From contig NZ_SOAM01000002.1 in assembly GCF_004364555.1 (NCBI RefSeq), positions 124,001 to 188,000 on the forward strand: a stretch of 64,000 bases of DNA. The letters run 5' to 3'. The translations under genes and the position numbers were made by a program. This stretch comes from Amnibacterium kyonggiense (GTDB lineage Bacteria > Actinomycetota > Actinomycetes > Actinomycetales > Microbacteriaceae). The notes beneath the pieces are model-generated. The model made no database searches. It saw only the letters and a program-made list of their open reading frames with translations, and had not been told where the DNA came from. Positions 24,766 through 33,542 of this stretch are shown here, one piece after another (position 1 is the stretch's first letter; the number at the start of each line of letters is the position of its first letter).

Positions 24766-26262
24766 ATGAGGACCACCGTCGTCCGCCCCCACCGCAGCGA
24801 CGAGCCCTTCCCGCGCGAGGAGCACCTCGCGCAGCGGATCGCGGAGCTCGCGACCGACCCGGTGCCGATCGACGACGACGTCGCGGAGATGGTCGTGAAC
24901 CGCGTGATCGACAACGCGGCGGTCGCGACGGCGTCCCTCTCCCGGGCGCCCGTCGTCGCCGCGCGGGGGCAGGCGGAGGCGCACCCCGCCGCACCGGGCG
25001 CGACGGTGTTCGGGATCGGCGGCCGGTACTCGCCCGAGTGGGCGGCGTGGGCGAACGGCACCGCGGTGCGGGAGCTCGACTTCCACGACACGTTCCTCGC
25101 GGCGGAGTACTCGCACCCCGGCGACAACATCCCGCCGATCCTCGCCGTAGCCCAGCACGCGGGGTCGGACGGCGCCGCGCTGCTCCGCGGGATCGTGACG
25201 GGGTACGAGGTGCAGATCGACCTGGCGCGGGCGATCAGCCTCCACGCCCACAAGATCGACCACGTCGCGCACCTCGGACCGAGCGCGGCGGCCGGCATCG
25301 GCACCCTCCTCGGCCTGCCGGCGGAGACGATCTACCAGGCGGTCGGCCAGGCCCTCCACACCACGACCGCGACGCGGCAGTCGCGGAAGGGCGAGATCTC
25401 GACCTGGAAGGCGTCGGCCCCGGCGTTCGCCGGCAAGGCCGCGATCGAGGCCGTCGACCGCGCGATCCGCGGGCAGACGAGCCCGGCACCGATCTGGGAG
25501 GGCGAGGACGGCGTGATCGCGCAGCTGCTCGACGGCCCCGACGCCCGCTACGAGGTGGCGCTGCCCGCGGCGGGGGAGTCGAAGCGGGCGATCCTGGCGA
25601 GCTTCACGAAGGAGCACTCGGCCGAGTACCAGGCGCAGGCGTGGATCGACCTGGCCCGGCGCCTGCGGAGCGAGCACGCGGAGCTGCTGGAGCCCGGGGC
25701 GGTGCGCCGCATCGTGCTGCACACCTCGCACCACACGCACGTCGTGATCGGCTCCGGCGCGGGCGACCCGCAGAAGTACGACCCGACCGCGAGCCGCGAG
25801 ACGCTCGACCACTCGGTGCCCTACATCTTCGCCGTGGCGCTGCAGGACGGCCGCTGGGACCACGTCGCGTCCTACGCCCCCGAGCGAGCCGGCCGGCCCG
25901 ACACCGTGGCGCTCTGGCGGTCGATCACCACGGCCGAGGACCCGGAGTGGACGCGCCGGTACCACTCGCTCGACCCGGCCGAGCAGGCCTTCGGCGGCCG
26001 CGCCGAGATCGAGCTCGCGGACGGCGGCACCGTCGTCGCGGAGATCGCGGTCGCGGACGCGCACCCGCTCGGCGCCCGGCCGTTCGCCCGCGCCGACTAC
26101 GTCCGGAAGTTCCGCACCCTCGCGGACGGCGTGCTCGACCCGGCCGAGATCGACCGCTTCCTCGACGTCGCCGAGCGCCTGCCGAGCCTGCGACCGGACG
26201 AGCTGGCCGGCCTGACCGTGACCGCGCGGGACCTCCCGGCCGCGCCGAAGGGACTGTTCTGA
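24766..26262 (+). CDS. prpD: 2-methylcitrate dehydratase
   Basis: The 498-residue MmgE/PrpD-family enzyme dehydrates 2-methylcitrate to 2-methyl-cis-aconitate in the propionate (methylcitrate) cycle. Family blocks are [20 protein letters not shown] near residue 110, [34 protein letters not shown] and [20 protein letters not shown]. Length fits PrpD (about 480-500). ATG 24766 has GAGGAG 5 bases upstream. Its stop overlaps the prpB start by one base (TGATG), and prpC follows 20 bp later, so prpD-prpB-prpC form one operon. No prpE or prp regulator is adjacent. Confidence 0.92.
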   Translation: MRTTVVRPHRSDEPFPREEHLAQRIAELATDPVPIDDDVAEMVVNRVIDNAAVATASLSRAPVVAARGQAEAHPAAPGATVFGIGGRYSPEWAAWANGTAVRELDFHDTFLAAEYSHPGDNIPPILAVAQHAGSDGAALLRGIVTGYEVQIDLARAISLHAHKIDHVAHLGPSAAAGIGTLLGLPAETIYQAVGQALHTTTATRQSRKGEISTWKASAPAFAGKAAIEAVDRAIRGQTSPAPIWEGEDGVIAQLLDGPDARYEVALPAAGESKRAILASFTKEHSAEYQAQAWIDLARRLRSEHAELLEPGAVRRIVLHTSHHTHVVIGSGAGDPQKYDPTASRETLDHSVPYIFAVALQDGRWDHVASYAPERAGRPDTVALWRSITTAEDPEWTRRYHSLDPAEQAFGGRAEIELADGGTVVAEIAVADAHPLGARPFARADYVRKFRTLADGVLDPAEIDRFLDVAERLPSLRPDELAGLTVTARDLPAAPKGLF

Positions 26263-27173
26263 TGCTGTCGTCGACCCGCACCCCGAACGAGAAGCGGAAG
26301 GCGTTCCGCGCCGGCCTCGCGAGCGGCACGATCCAGCGCTTCCCCGGCGCGTTCACGCCGCTGGCGACGCGCCTGATCCAGGAGAAGGGCTTCGAGGGCG
26401 TCTACCTCTCCGGCGCCGTCATGGCGAACGAGCTCGGGCTGCCCGACATCGGGCTCACGACGCTGACGGAGGTGGCGCTGCGCGCAGCGCAGACCGCGAG
26501 CGCCACCGACCTCCCCGTGCTCGTCGACGCGGACACCGGATTCGGCGAGCCGATGAACGCGGCGCGGACGACGCAGGCGCTCGAGGACGCCGGCGTCGCC
26601 GGGCTGCACATCGAGGACCAGGTGAACCCGAAGCGCTGCGGGCACCTCGACGGGAAGGACGTCGTCGACACCACGACGGCCGTGCGCCGCATCCGCGCGG
26701 CCGTGTCCGCCCGGCGCGACCCGGACCTCGTGATCATGGCGCGGACGGACGTCCGCGGCGTCGAGGGGCTGACCGCCGCGACGGAGCGGGCGAAGGCGCT
26801 CGCCGGCGCCGGGGCGGACGCGATCTTCGCGGAGGCGATGGGCTCGCTCGAGGAGTTCGCCGCGATGCGCGCCGCCGTCGACGTGCCGATCCTCGCGAAC
26901 ATGACCGAGTTCGGGAAGAGCGAGCTCTTCACCGTGCAGCAGCTGCAGGACGTCGGCGTGGACATGGTGATCTTCCCCGTCTCGCTGCTCCGGATCGCGA
27001 TGGGCGCGATCGAGCGCGGGCTCGACGACCTCGCCGCGAACGGCTCGCTCCGCGCCCAGGTGCCGTCCATGCAGACGAGGGCCAGGCTGTACGAGCTGGT
27101 CGACTACGCCGCGTACGCGGCGTTCGACGACGGGGTCGCCACGTTCGACCTCGCGAACAACCGCGCGGACTGA
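26262..27173 (+). CDS. prpB: Methylisocitrate lyase
   Basis: The 303-residue enzyme of the ICL/PEP mutase superfamily splits 2-methylisocitrate into pyruvate and succinate. The catalytic motif KRCGH contains C126, and DADTGFGEP and HIEDQVNPK supply the metal- and substrate-binding acids. Length matches PrpB (about 300) and not isocitrate lyase (about 430). Its ATG overlaps the prpD stop, which indicates coupled translation. Confidence 0.93.
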   Translation: MLSSTRTPNEKRKAFRAGLASGTIQRFPGAFTPLATRLIQEKGFEGVYLSGAVMANELGLPDIGLTTLTEVALRAAQTASATDLPVLVDADTGFGEPMNAARTTQALEDAGVAGLHIEDQVNPKRCGHLDGKDVVDTTTAVRRIRAAVSARRDPDLVIMARTDVRGVEGLTAATERAKALAGAGADAIFAEAMGSLEEFAAMRAAVDVPILANMTEFGKSELFTVQQLQDVGVDMVIFPVSLLRIAMGAIERGLDDLAANGSLRAQVPSMQTRARLYELVDYAAYAAFDDGVATFDLANNRAD

Positions 27174-27193
27174 CCGCCCGAAGGAGGGCTCGG

Positions 27194-28312
27194 ATGACCG
27201 ATCAGGAGATCAGGAAGGGGCTCGCGGGCGTCGTCGTCGACACGACCGCGATCTCGAAGGTCAACCCGGAGACGAACTCGCTGCTCTACCGCGGGTACCC
27301 GGTGCAGCAGCTCGCGGAGCGCTGCTCGTTCGAGCAGGTGGCCTGGCTGCTCTGGTACGGGGAGCTGCCGACCGCGGAGGAGCTTGCCGCGTTCGAGGCG
27401 CGGGAGCGGGCCGGCCGCGCGCTCGACCCGCGCGTGCGGCACGTCATCGACGAGGCGCCGACCTCCGCCCACCCGATGGACGTGCTCCGCACGGCGGTCA
27501 GCCTCGCCGGGGTGCTCGACCCGGAGGCGGGCGACGACGACCGCGAGGCGGAGCTGCGGAAGGCGGAGCGCCTGCTCGCCGCGATCCCCGGCATGGTCGC
27601 CTACGACCAGCGCCGCCGTCGCGGTCAGGAGCCGGTCGAGCCGCGGGAGGACCTCGACTGGTCGCGCAACTTCCTCTGGACGACGTTCGGCGAGGAGCCG
27701 ACCGATGTCGCCGCCGACGTGTTCCGGATCTCGATGGTCCTGTACGCCGAGCACTCCTTCAACGCGTCCACCTTCACGGCCCGCGTCGTCACCTCGACGC
27801 TCGCCGACCTCCACTCCGCGGTCGTCGCCGCGGTCGGCGCGCTGAAGGGGCCGCTGCACGGCGGTGCGAACGAGGCCGTGATGGTCGCCTTCGACGAGAT
27901 CGGCTTCGCCGACCGCGCGGAGGCGTGGCTGGGGGAGGCGCTCGCGGCGAAGCGGAAGATCATGGGCTTCGGGCACCGCGTGTACAAGCACGGCGACTCC
28001 CGCGTGCCGACGATGCGCGCGGCCCTCGACCGGCTCGTCGACGAGCACGGCGCCCACGAGGTCGCGGCGCTCTACGACCGGCTCGCGACGGCGATGGACG
28101 AGCGGAAGGGCATCAAGCCGAACCTCGACTACCCGAGCGGGCCCGCCTACGCCCTCCTCGGCTTCGACACCCCGACCTTCACCCCGCTCTTCGTCGCGTC
28201 CCGGGTCGTCGGGTGGACGGCGCACGTGATGGAGCAGCGGGCGGCGAACGCCCTGATCCGGCCCCTCTCCGCGTACGACGGGCCGGCGGAGCGGGAGGTC
28301 CCGGCTCAGTAG
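27194..28312 (+). CDS. prpC: 2-methylcitrate synthase / citrate synthase II
   Basis: The 372-residue enzyme condenses propionyl-CoA with oxaloacetate, the first step of the methylcitrate cycle. Citrate synthase family motifs are GPLHGGANEAV (catalytic His), GFGHRVYKHGDSRVP (His and Arg) and the Asp-containing NLDYPSGPAYALLGF. The ribosome site AAGGAGG is strong. It ends the prp operon and overlaps the 3' end of convergent menB by 7 bp. Specificity for propionyl-CoA over acetyl-CoA is inferred from the operon. Confidence 0.9.
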   Translation: MTDQEIRKGLAGVVVDTTAISKVNPETNSLLYRGYPVQQLAERCSFEQVAWLLWYGELPTAEELAAFEARERAGRALDPRVRHVIDEAPTSAHPMDVLRTAVSLAGVLDPEAGDDDREAELRKAERLLAAIPGMVAYDQRRRRGQEPVEPREDLDWSRNFLWTTFGEEPTDVAADVFRISMVLYAEHSFNASTFTARVVTSTLADLHSAVVAAVGALKGPLHGGANEAVMVAFDEIGFADRAEAWLGEALAAKRKIMGFGHRVYKHGDSRVPTMRAALDRLVDEHGAHEVAALYDRLATAMDERKGIKPNLDYPSGPAYALLGFDTPTFTPLFVASRVVGWTAHVMEQRAANALIRPLSAYDGPAEREVPAQ

Positions 28313-29193
28313 GGCCAGGGGTAGGGCGACCAGTCCGGGTCGCGCTTCTCGAGGAACGCGTCCCGGCCCTCGACCGCCTCGTCGGTGCCGTAGGCGAGGC
28401 GCGTCGCCTCGCCGGCGAGCACCTGCTGGCCCATCAGGCCGTCGTCGATCGCGTTCAGCGAGAACTTGATCATGCGGATCGAGGTCGGCGACTTCCCGAG
28501 GATCGTCTCGGCCCACTGGATCGCAACGGTCTCGAGTTCCGCGTGGGGGACGACGGCGTTCACGGCGCCCATCTCGTAGGCGCGGCGGGCGTCGTACTCG
28601 CCGCCGAGGAAGAAGATCTCGCGCGCGAACTTCTGTCCGACCTGCCGGGCGAGATAGGCGCTGCCGTACCCGCCGTCGAAGGAGCCGACGTCGGCGTCCG
28701 TCTGCTTGAACCGCGCCTGCTCCGCGCTCGCGAGGGCGAGGTCGCAGACGACGTAGAGGGAGTGCCCGCCGCCGGCCGCCCAGCCGGGCACGACGGCGAT
28801 GACGACCTTCGGCATCGTGCGGATCAGCCGCTGCACCTCGAGGATGTGCAGCCGGCCGACGCCGACCGAGCCGTCCGCGTACTCGTAGCCGCCCCGGCCC
28901 CGGATGCGCTGATCCCCGCCGGAGCAGAAGGCCCAGCCGCCGTCCTTCGGGCTCGGGCCGTTGCCGGTGAGCAGCACGACGCCGACGCGCGTGTTCCGGC
29001 GCGCGTCGTCGAGCGCCCGCGCGAGCTCGTCGACGGTCTGCGGGCGGAAGGCGTTCCGGACCTCCGGCCGGTCGAAGGCGACGCGGGCGATCCGGCCGTC
29101 GGTCGACAGGTGGTACGTGATGTCGGTCAGGTCCTCGAACCCGGGCACCGCCGTCCAGCGCGCGGGATCGAAGAGCTCGGAGACGTCGGCCAT
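28306..29193 (-). CDS. menB: 1,4-dihydroxy-2-naphthoyl-CoA synthase
   Basis: The 295-residue crotonase-family enzyme closes the second ring in menaquinone biosynthesis. MenB-specific blocks are present: FCSGGDQRIRG, VPGWAAGGGHSLYVVCDLA, DVGSFDGGYGSAYLARQVGQ and the C-terminal DPDWSPYPWPY. This long MenB form is usual in actinobacteria. No other men gene is adjacent. It converges on prpC with a 7-bp overlap. Confidence 0.93.
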   Translation of the reverse strand: MADVSELFDPARWTAVPGFEDLTDITYHLSTDGRIARVAFDRPEVRNAFRPQTVDELARALDDARRNTRVGVVLLTGNGPSPKDGGWAFCSGGDQRIRGRGGYEYADGSVGVGRLHILEVQRLIRTMPKVVIAVVPGWAAGGGHSLYVVCDLALASAEQARFKQTDADVGSFDGGYGSAYLARQVGQKFAREIFFLGGEYDARRAYEMGAVNAVVPHAELETVAIQWAETILGKSPTSIRMIKFSLNAIDDGLMGQQVLAGEATRLAYGTDEAVEGRDAFLEKRDPDWSPYPWPY

Positions 29194-29263
29194 GCCGCCA
29201 CGCTAGGCGCTCGGCCGCGGGCGGGGGCTGGCAGCGGGCCGCCGCAGGTGCCATCATCCGGGC

Positions 29264-29494
29264 ATGTCCGCAGAGTCGCTGGCCGTGGTCGCCACGTGCG
29301 TCGTCGTCGCCGTGGTGTGCCTGGCCGCCGCGGGGGTCGCGTTCCAGGTCCGGGCGAGCGTCCGGCTGCGGGCCGCGGTGCCGGGTGCGGCGCTGCCCGG
29401 TCGCCTCCGGCGGGAGGCGGACGACGACGCGGCGGACGCGTGCGACCGGGCGTTCGCCAAGACCGCGTGGACGCGGCTCGGCGGCGGGCACTGA
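29264..29494 (+). CDS. Small single-helix membrane protein
   Basis: The 76-residue product has one N-terminal hydrophobic helix (about 5-28), then a basic and acidic soluble tail (RLRREADDDAADACDRAFAK in two parts) ending WTRLGGGH. Such single-helix proteins are common and hard to assign. There is no clear ribosome site before ATG 29264. It is divergent from menB and convergent with the GH3 gene. Confidence 0.5.
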   Translation: MSAESLAVVATCVVVAVVCLAAAGVAFQVRASVRLRAAVPGAALPGRLRREADDDAADACDRAFAKTAWTRLGGGH

Positions 29495-29497
29495 CGC

Positions 29498-30733
29498 TCA
29501 GCGCAGCAGGCCCTGGCGCTCCTTCTGCTGGAGGACGAGGAGGGCGGCCGCGTCGACCTGCTTCGTGAACGACGGCGAGGTCCGCATCCTCGCGAGCACG
29601 GCGGACTCCATCGCCTTCGCCTGCGACGGGACGACGGTCAGCACGAGGTCGCCGCCGGCGCCGATGAAGCGCACGGCGCGCTGCCCGACGGGGACGGAGG
29701 CGACCTGCACGGCCTGCCCGAGGTCGTCGCTGACGATCACGCCCGGGAACCCGAGCTTCGTCCGCAGCAGGCCCGTCACCACGGTCCGCGAGAACGCGGC
29801 CGGGTGCTGCGCATCGATGCGGGTGTACGTCGCGCTCGACATCATGACGAACGCGGTCTTCGCCCTGATCGCCGCCCTGAACGGCTGCAGGTCCGCGTCG
29901 TGCGCGGTCGTGGTGCGGTCCGTGACGTGCGCCGTCGTGTCCGTGTTCCCGGTGACCCGGCCGAGTCCCGGGAAGTGCTTCACCGCCGTGCTCACGCCGC
30001 CGGCGACGAGGCCGCGCAGCACGGCGACGCCCTTCGTCGCGACGACCGACGGCGTATGCCCGTACTCGCGGTCGAAGGCGCCGATCGGCGGGTTGTGCGT
30101 GTCCCCCTTCCGCACCGTGTCGAGGACGGGCGCGAGATCGAGCCCGACGCCGGCGCGGCGCAGCTGCGAGCCCCAGGTGGTCGCCCAGTGCTGGAGGACG
30201 GGCGTCGACCACGTGCCCTGGACCAGCGCGGTCGAGTAGTCGGTGAAGCCGGGGCCGCGGAGTCGCCGGACCTCGCCGCCCTCCTGGTCCGTGGCGATGA
30301 GCAGCTGCGTCCCGCGCGGCGCGGCGTGCTGCAGGCCGGCCGTGATGCGGTGCGTGGCGGCGATGCTCAGGGTGCTGTTGCCGTCGAGGATGACCGACCC
30401 GACGTGCTGAGCGCGGATGATCTGCAGGCAGGAGGCCGAGACGCTCGTGCTCGGGCAGCCGATCATCAGCAGCTGGCCGACGCGCTCCGCCGGCGTCATC
30501 GCGTCGAAGCGGCGCTGGGCGAGGCTCGTCGTGGTCCTCGTCGATGTGGTCGGGCGGACCGGCGCGGCGACGGCAGGGATCGCGGTCGCGCCGACCGTCG
30601 CGAGCAGGAGGGCGGCCGCGCCAGTGGCGATCGCGGTGCGGCGGCGGAGGGGCGAGCGGGCGGAGCGACGGAGCACCCGAGCAGTCAACGCCCGCCTTCG
30701 GCGCGTCGTCCACCACCCTCGCCGACCGTCCAT
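29498..30733 (-). CDS. Secreted glycoside hydrolase family 3 (beta-N-acetylhexosaminidase-like)
   Basis: The 411-residue product has a basic N-region and a hydrophobic signal segment ending AIPAVAAP (about 33-58 from ATG 30733). A GH3 catalytic barrel follows: KHFPGLGRVTGNTDT, the nucleophile D336 in GVIVSDDLGQAV, and TDQEGGEVRRL near the N-terminal side. This is the NagZ/LpqI type of single-domain GH3 enzyme, which removes N-acetylglucosamine from cell-wall fragments. The start is uncertain: ATG 30733, TTG 30688 and GTG 30676 all leave a signal peptide. It is likely exported and acts in cell-wall recycling. Confidence 0.82.
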   Translation of the reverse strand: MDGRRGWWTTRRRRALTARVLRRSARSPLRRRTAIATGAAALLLATVGATAIPAVAAPVRPTTSTRTTTSLAQRRFDAMTPAERVGQLLMIGCPSTSVSASCLQIIRAQHVGSVILDGNSTLSIAATHRITAGLQHAAPRGTQLLIATDQEGGEVRRLRGPGFTDYSTALVQGTWSTPVLQHWATTWGSQLRRAGVGLDLAPVLDTVRKGDTHNPPIGAFDREYGHTPSVVATKGVAVLRGLVAGGVSTAVKHFPGLGRVTGNTDTTAHVTDRTTTAHDADLQPFRAAIRAKTAFVMMSSATYTRIDAQHPAAFSRTVVTGLLRTKLGFPGVIVSDDLGQAVQVASVPVGQRAVRFIGAGGDLVLTVVPSQAKAMESAVLARMRTSPSFTKQVDAAALLVLQQKERQGLLR

Positions 30734-30814
30734 CCACCGGTCATGCTCCGGCCGCCGGGCGGCTCGGTGCCGACGCTCACCGAGCGGTGAGGTGCGGCGG
30801 GGGAGGCTGGTGCG

Positions 30815-31231
30815 GTGTCGAGACGGCTGGAGCGCTGGCGGGGACGGCTGGTGGCCGACCGCCCCGAGGTGGTGGTCTGCCGCGGCGGAGACTGCGGCAG
30901 CCGGCGGAAGCACCCCGGCTTTGACCACGCGGCGCAGCTCGAGCGCATCCGCGACGAGCTGCGCGGGGCGCCGGTCACGGTGTCGATCAGCAAGTGCCTC
31001 GACGAGTGCGAGCACGCGAACGTCGTCGTGGTGACGCCCGGGGGGCCGGCGGCGGGTACCGCGCCGGTGTGGGTGGGCTCCGTGCTCGACGACGCCACGA
31101 CGGACGGCATCATCGAGTGGGTCCGAAGCACCGGCGGCTTCGGTGATCCGCCGGAGGCGGTGCAGGCGCACCGCTTCGTCGCGACGCACGGCGGCCGCAT
31201 CCGGAGGACGGGCGCGGTCCGCTCCCGCTAG
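30815..31231 (+). CDS. Thioredoxin-like [2Fe-2S] ferredoxin-type protein
   Basis: The 138-residue protein has four cysteines, C22-x4-C27 and C61-x3-C65 (ISKCLDECEHAN). This is the spacing of thioredoxin-like [2Fe-2S] ferredoxins, also used in NuoE. The strand VSISKCLDECEHANVVVV and the following PGG segment agree with that fold. It probably carries one [2Fe-2S] cluster in the cytoplasm; the partner is unknown. GTG 30815 follows GGGGGAGG at good distance. It is divergent from the GH3 gene. Confidence 0.8.
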   Translation: MSRRLERWRGRLVADRPEVVVCRGGDCGSRRKHPGFDHAAQLERIRDELRGAPVTVSISKCLDECEHANVVVVTPGGPAAGTAPVWVGSVLDDATTDGIIEWVRSTGGFGDPPEAVQAHRFVATHGGRIRRTGAVRSR

Positions 31232-31235
31232 TGCG

Positions 31236-31532
31236 TCAGCCGGCGGCGGTTCGGATGCGCACCTCGCGCTCCATGCGCTGCTCGTGCCGCGCCCGGCCCT
31301 TGATCGCCTCGAGTTCGCGGTTCTTCGGTGGCGCCGCGGTCACGAGGCGGTCCAGCATCCGACGCGTCGCCGCGGCGATCTCGTCGATCGCGTCCTCGAA
31401 CGCGGGTGCGTTCGCGCGCGAGGGCCGCGTCGAGCCGCTGACCTTGCGGACGAACTGGAGCGCTGCCTCGCGCACCTCGTCGTCCGTGGTCGCCGGCTCG
31501 AAGTTGTGGAGGCAGCGGATGTTCCGGCACAT
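31236..31532 (-). CDS. DUF2277 family protein
   Basis: The 98-residue product begins MCRNIRCLHNFEP, the hallmark of DUF2277, followed by TTDDEVREAALQFVRKVSG and a basic C-terminal helix with ARHEQRMEREVRIR. Family members are about 85-100 residues and start at this Met-Cys, so 31532 is chosen over longer frames. Function is unknown. It is convergent with the [2Fe-2S] gene and divergent from a PadR gene. Confidence 0.85.
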   Translation of the reverse strand: MCRNIRCLHNFEPATTDDEVREAALQFVRKVSGSTRPSRANAPAFEDAIDEIAAATRRMLDRLVTAAPPKNRELEAIKGRARHEQRMEREVRIRTAAG

Positions 31533-31585
31533 GCGGGCGACGATAGGCCTCGTCGCGGTCGGCGGGAACCCGTGGACGTCGCCAT

Positions 31586-31602
31586 CTCTACACATCTAGA
31601 GT
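31586..31602. promoter_or_regulatory. PadR-type operator overlapping a -10 element
   Basis: CTCTA-N6-TAGAG (31586-31601) is an inverted repeat in an unusually AT-rich patch. TAGAGT (31597-31602) would serve as a -10 hexamer 6 bp before the GTG at 31609, implying a leaderless transcript that is blocked when PadR binds its own promoter. Confidence 0.5.
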
Positions 31603-31608
31603 TGCGAT

Positions 31609-31920
31609 GTGCTGCGACTGGGGCGGGTGACGCCGGCGACCGTCGACGTGCTGCGCGCGCTGCTCGCCGCCGACGGCGCGACGTGGGGGCTCCGCCTGGT
31701 CGGCGAGACGGGCAGGCCCGCGGGCAGCGTGTACCCGATCCTCGCGCGCCTCGAGGACGGCGGCTGGGTGTCGTCCTCCTGGGACGAGTCGGACCGCCGC
31801 GGGGCGCGTCGCCGCCTGTACGCGCTCACGGACGAGGGCCGAGCGAGCGCGGCTGCGGTCGTCGCCGCCGCGCGGCGACCCGTGGCCCGTCGCCGTGCCG
31901 CCGAGCCGGGGCTCGCATGA
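31609..31920 (+). CDS. PadR-family transcriptional regulator, short form
   Basis: The 103-residue winged-helix protein has PadR-family features: ALLAADGATWGLRLVGETGRPAGSVYPILARLEDGGWV (recognition helix around SVYPIL) and the wing GARRRLYALTDEGR. (These are consecutive pieces of one region, residues about 16-80.) It lacks the long C-terminal dimer helix of PadR subfamily 1. The GTG start lies directly after a TAGAGT -10, so translation is probably leaderless. Its stop overlaps the next start by four bases (ATGA), placing it in an operon with a membrane protein and signal peptidase I. Confidence 0.82.
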   Translation: MLRLGRVTPATVDVLRALLAADGATWGLRLVGETGRPAGSVYPILARLEDGGWVSSSWDESDRRGARRRLYALTDEGRASAAAVVAAARRPVARRRAAEPGLA

Positions 31921-32288
31921 AGGGCGCGGAGCGGGCGCTTGCGCTGCTCGCGCTGGTCGTCCCGCGGCCGCGGCGGGCGCGGTTCGTGGAGGAGTGGCGG
32001 TCCGACCTCGCCGCCGCGCGATCCTTCGGCGTGCCCCCGGAGGCGGTCCTGCTCGCCGCCTGCCGCACCGCCCTGCTGCTCCTGCGCCTCCGGATCCGCG
32101 ACGCGCTGCTGCGTTCGAGCCGAGGCGGCGAGCTCCTCGCCGCGGGAGTGCTCGTCGGCCTCCTGCTCGCGGTCGCCGACGTGCCGTCGGCGGTCCTCGT
32201 GCCCGTGCTCGCGGTCGCGGTCGCGGTGCGCGGCCGGCGCGCCGCCGCGGGCCGCCTCGCGACGGCGCGGATCGACGGGGCCTCGTGA
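31917..32288 (+). CDS. Small membrane protein in the PadR-lepB operon
   Basis: The 123-residue product begins with PRPRRARFVEEWRSDLAAA. This resembles the cytoplasmic head found before the first helix of PadR-linked MacB/FtsX-type permeases. It has one or two hydrophobic segments (about 44-56 weak, 74-104 strong) and a basic end. It looks like a short remnant of, or a stand-alone relative to, that permease head. It is coupled by 4-bp overlaps to PadR upstream and lepB downstream. Confidence 0.6.
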   Translation: MKGAERALALLALVVPRPRRARFVEEWRSDLAAARSFGVPPEAVLLAACRTALLLLRLRIRDALLRSSRGGELLAAGVLVGLLLAVADVPSAVLVPVLAVAVAVRGRRAAAGRLATARIDGAS

Positions 32289-33028
32289 CCGCCGAGCGGA
32301 CGACGGCCCGGCGTGGAGGCCCCGGCTCCACGCGCCGGTTCCTCCGGGACCTCGCCGTGATCGTGGTCGTCGCGCTGCTCGCGTCGTTCCTGATCAGGAC
32401 GTTCCTGGTGCGGTCGTTCTTCATCCCGTCCGCCTCGATGGAGCCGACGCTGCTCGGCGAGCCGGGGCACCACGACCGGATCCTCGTCGACGAGCTGGTG
32501 CCGCGCCTCGTGCCGATCCGGCGCGGGGACGTGGTCGTGTTCACCGACCCGGGCGGCTGGCTCGGGGGCGAGCAGACCGCCTCGGCGACGCCGAGCACGC
32601 CGGTCGCCGAGGCGGCGGACGCGCTCCTGTCGCTCGTCGGCCTCTCGACCCGGGACTCGGACGACCACCTGGTCAAGCGGGTGATCGGGCTGCCGGGGGA
32701 TCACGTGGCGTGCTGCGACCCACTCGGCAGGGTCACGGTCGACGGTGCGCCGCTCGACGAGCCCTACACGCGGCTGCCCGCCGGCACGCGCCTCGAGAGC
32801 CGCGTCCCGTTCGACGTCGTCGTCCGACCGGGCGACCTCTGGGTGATGGGGGACAACCGCTGGGACTCGGCGGACTCGCGCTACCACCAGGGGTCGGCGG
32901 AGCACGGCGGGGTGCCGACCCGCGACGTCGTCGGACGGGCGTCCGTCGTCTCCTGGCCGGTCGACCGCTGGCGGTGGATCGACGACTACCCGGCGACGTT
33001 CGCCGGCGTGCCCTCGTCGTCGCGCTGA
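32285..33028 (+). CDS. lepB: Signal peptidase I
   Basis: The 247-residue membrane-anchored protease cleaves signal peptides outside the cytoplasmic membrane. It has one N-terminal helix (about 20-42), the catalytic Ser S51 in PSASMEPTL, the general-base Lys K131 in VKRVIGLPGD, and the downstream box MGDNRWDSADSRYHQG. These are the standard S26 motifs in order. GTG 32285 overlaps the preceding stop by four bases. The 3' end overlaps the convergent MarR gene by 43 bp. A PadR-controlled lepB is unusual and suggests this is an accessory peptidase. Confidence 0.92.
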   Translation: MTAERTTARRGGPGSTRRFLRDLAVIVVVALLASFLIRTFLVRSFFIPSASMEPTLLGEPGHHDRILVDELVPRLVPIRRGDVVVFTDPGGWLGGEQTASATPSTPVAEAADALLSLVGLSTRDSDDHLVKRVIGLPGDHVACCDPLGRVTVDGAPLDEPYTRLPAGTRLESRVPFDVVVRPGDLWVMGDNRWDSADSRYHQGSAEHGGVPTRDVVGRASVVSWPVDRWRWIDDYPATFAGVPSSSR

Positions 33029-33483
33029 TCCGGGTCCGGAGCGGACTCGCTGCGCAGTGCGTGGACGAGGCTGCGAAGCAGCCGCCGCGCCTCCGCCACC
33101 TCCGCCTCGTCGAGCTCGCCGAGCATCCGGCGTTCGACCGCCCGCACCGCCGCCGAGGCCGCCGCGAGCCGCTCCTCGCCGAGCGGGGTCAGGCGGATCG
33201 GGAGGACCTTGCCCGTCGGCGCGGTCGCCGGGCGGGTCACCGAGCCGTCCTGCTCGAGGGTCTGCAGCAGCACGTGCATCGACTGGCGCGTCACGAACGC
33301 GCCCCGCGCGAGCGCCGAGCTGGAGAGGCCCGGCCGCTGCGCGAGCAGCTCCAGACACGAGTAATGGGTGACCGTCATGCCGAGCGGGCGGAGCACCGCC
33401 TCCATCGCGGTCCGCAGCGCGCTGGACGCCTCCTTCAGCAGGTAGCCGACCGACGTGGGGAGGTCGACGCCGTCTTGACTCAT
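32986..33483 (-). CDS. MarR-family transcriptional regulator
   Basis: The 165-residue product has the MarR winged helix: LAQRPGLSSSALARGAFVTRQSMHVLLQTLEQDG for the helix-turn-helix (residues about 45-80, read in pieces) and RLTPLGEERLAAA after the wing, flanked by dimer helices. It ends in an acidic tail. Its ATG overlaps one of two TGTCAG-N4-CTGACA operators, so it should repress itself and the divergent VOC gene. The last 43 bp overlap the end of lepB. Confidence 0.88.
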   Translation of the reverse strand: MSQDGVDLPTSVGYLLKEASSALRTAMEAVLRPLGMTVTHYSCLELLAQRPGLSSSALARGAFVTRQSMHVLLQTLEQDGSVTRPATAPTGKVLPIRLTPLGEERLAAASAAVRAVERRMLGELDEAEVAEARRLLRSLVHALRSESAPDPDQRDDEGTPANVAG

Positions 33484-33526
33484 GTCAGTATTCTGACATA
33501 GTCTTGCTGATGTCAGAAATCTGACA
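33483..33526. promoter_or_regulatory. Two MarR-type operators
   Basis: TGTCAGTATTCTGACA (33483-33498) and TGTCAGAAATCTGACA (33511-33526) are perfect 6-bp-arm palindromes, 28 bp centre to centre, in the gap between the divergent MarR and VOC genes. The first touches the marR start codon. Confidence 0.8.
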
Positions 33527-33542
33527 CGACGAGAGGAACCCC

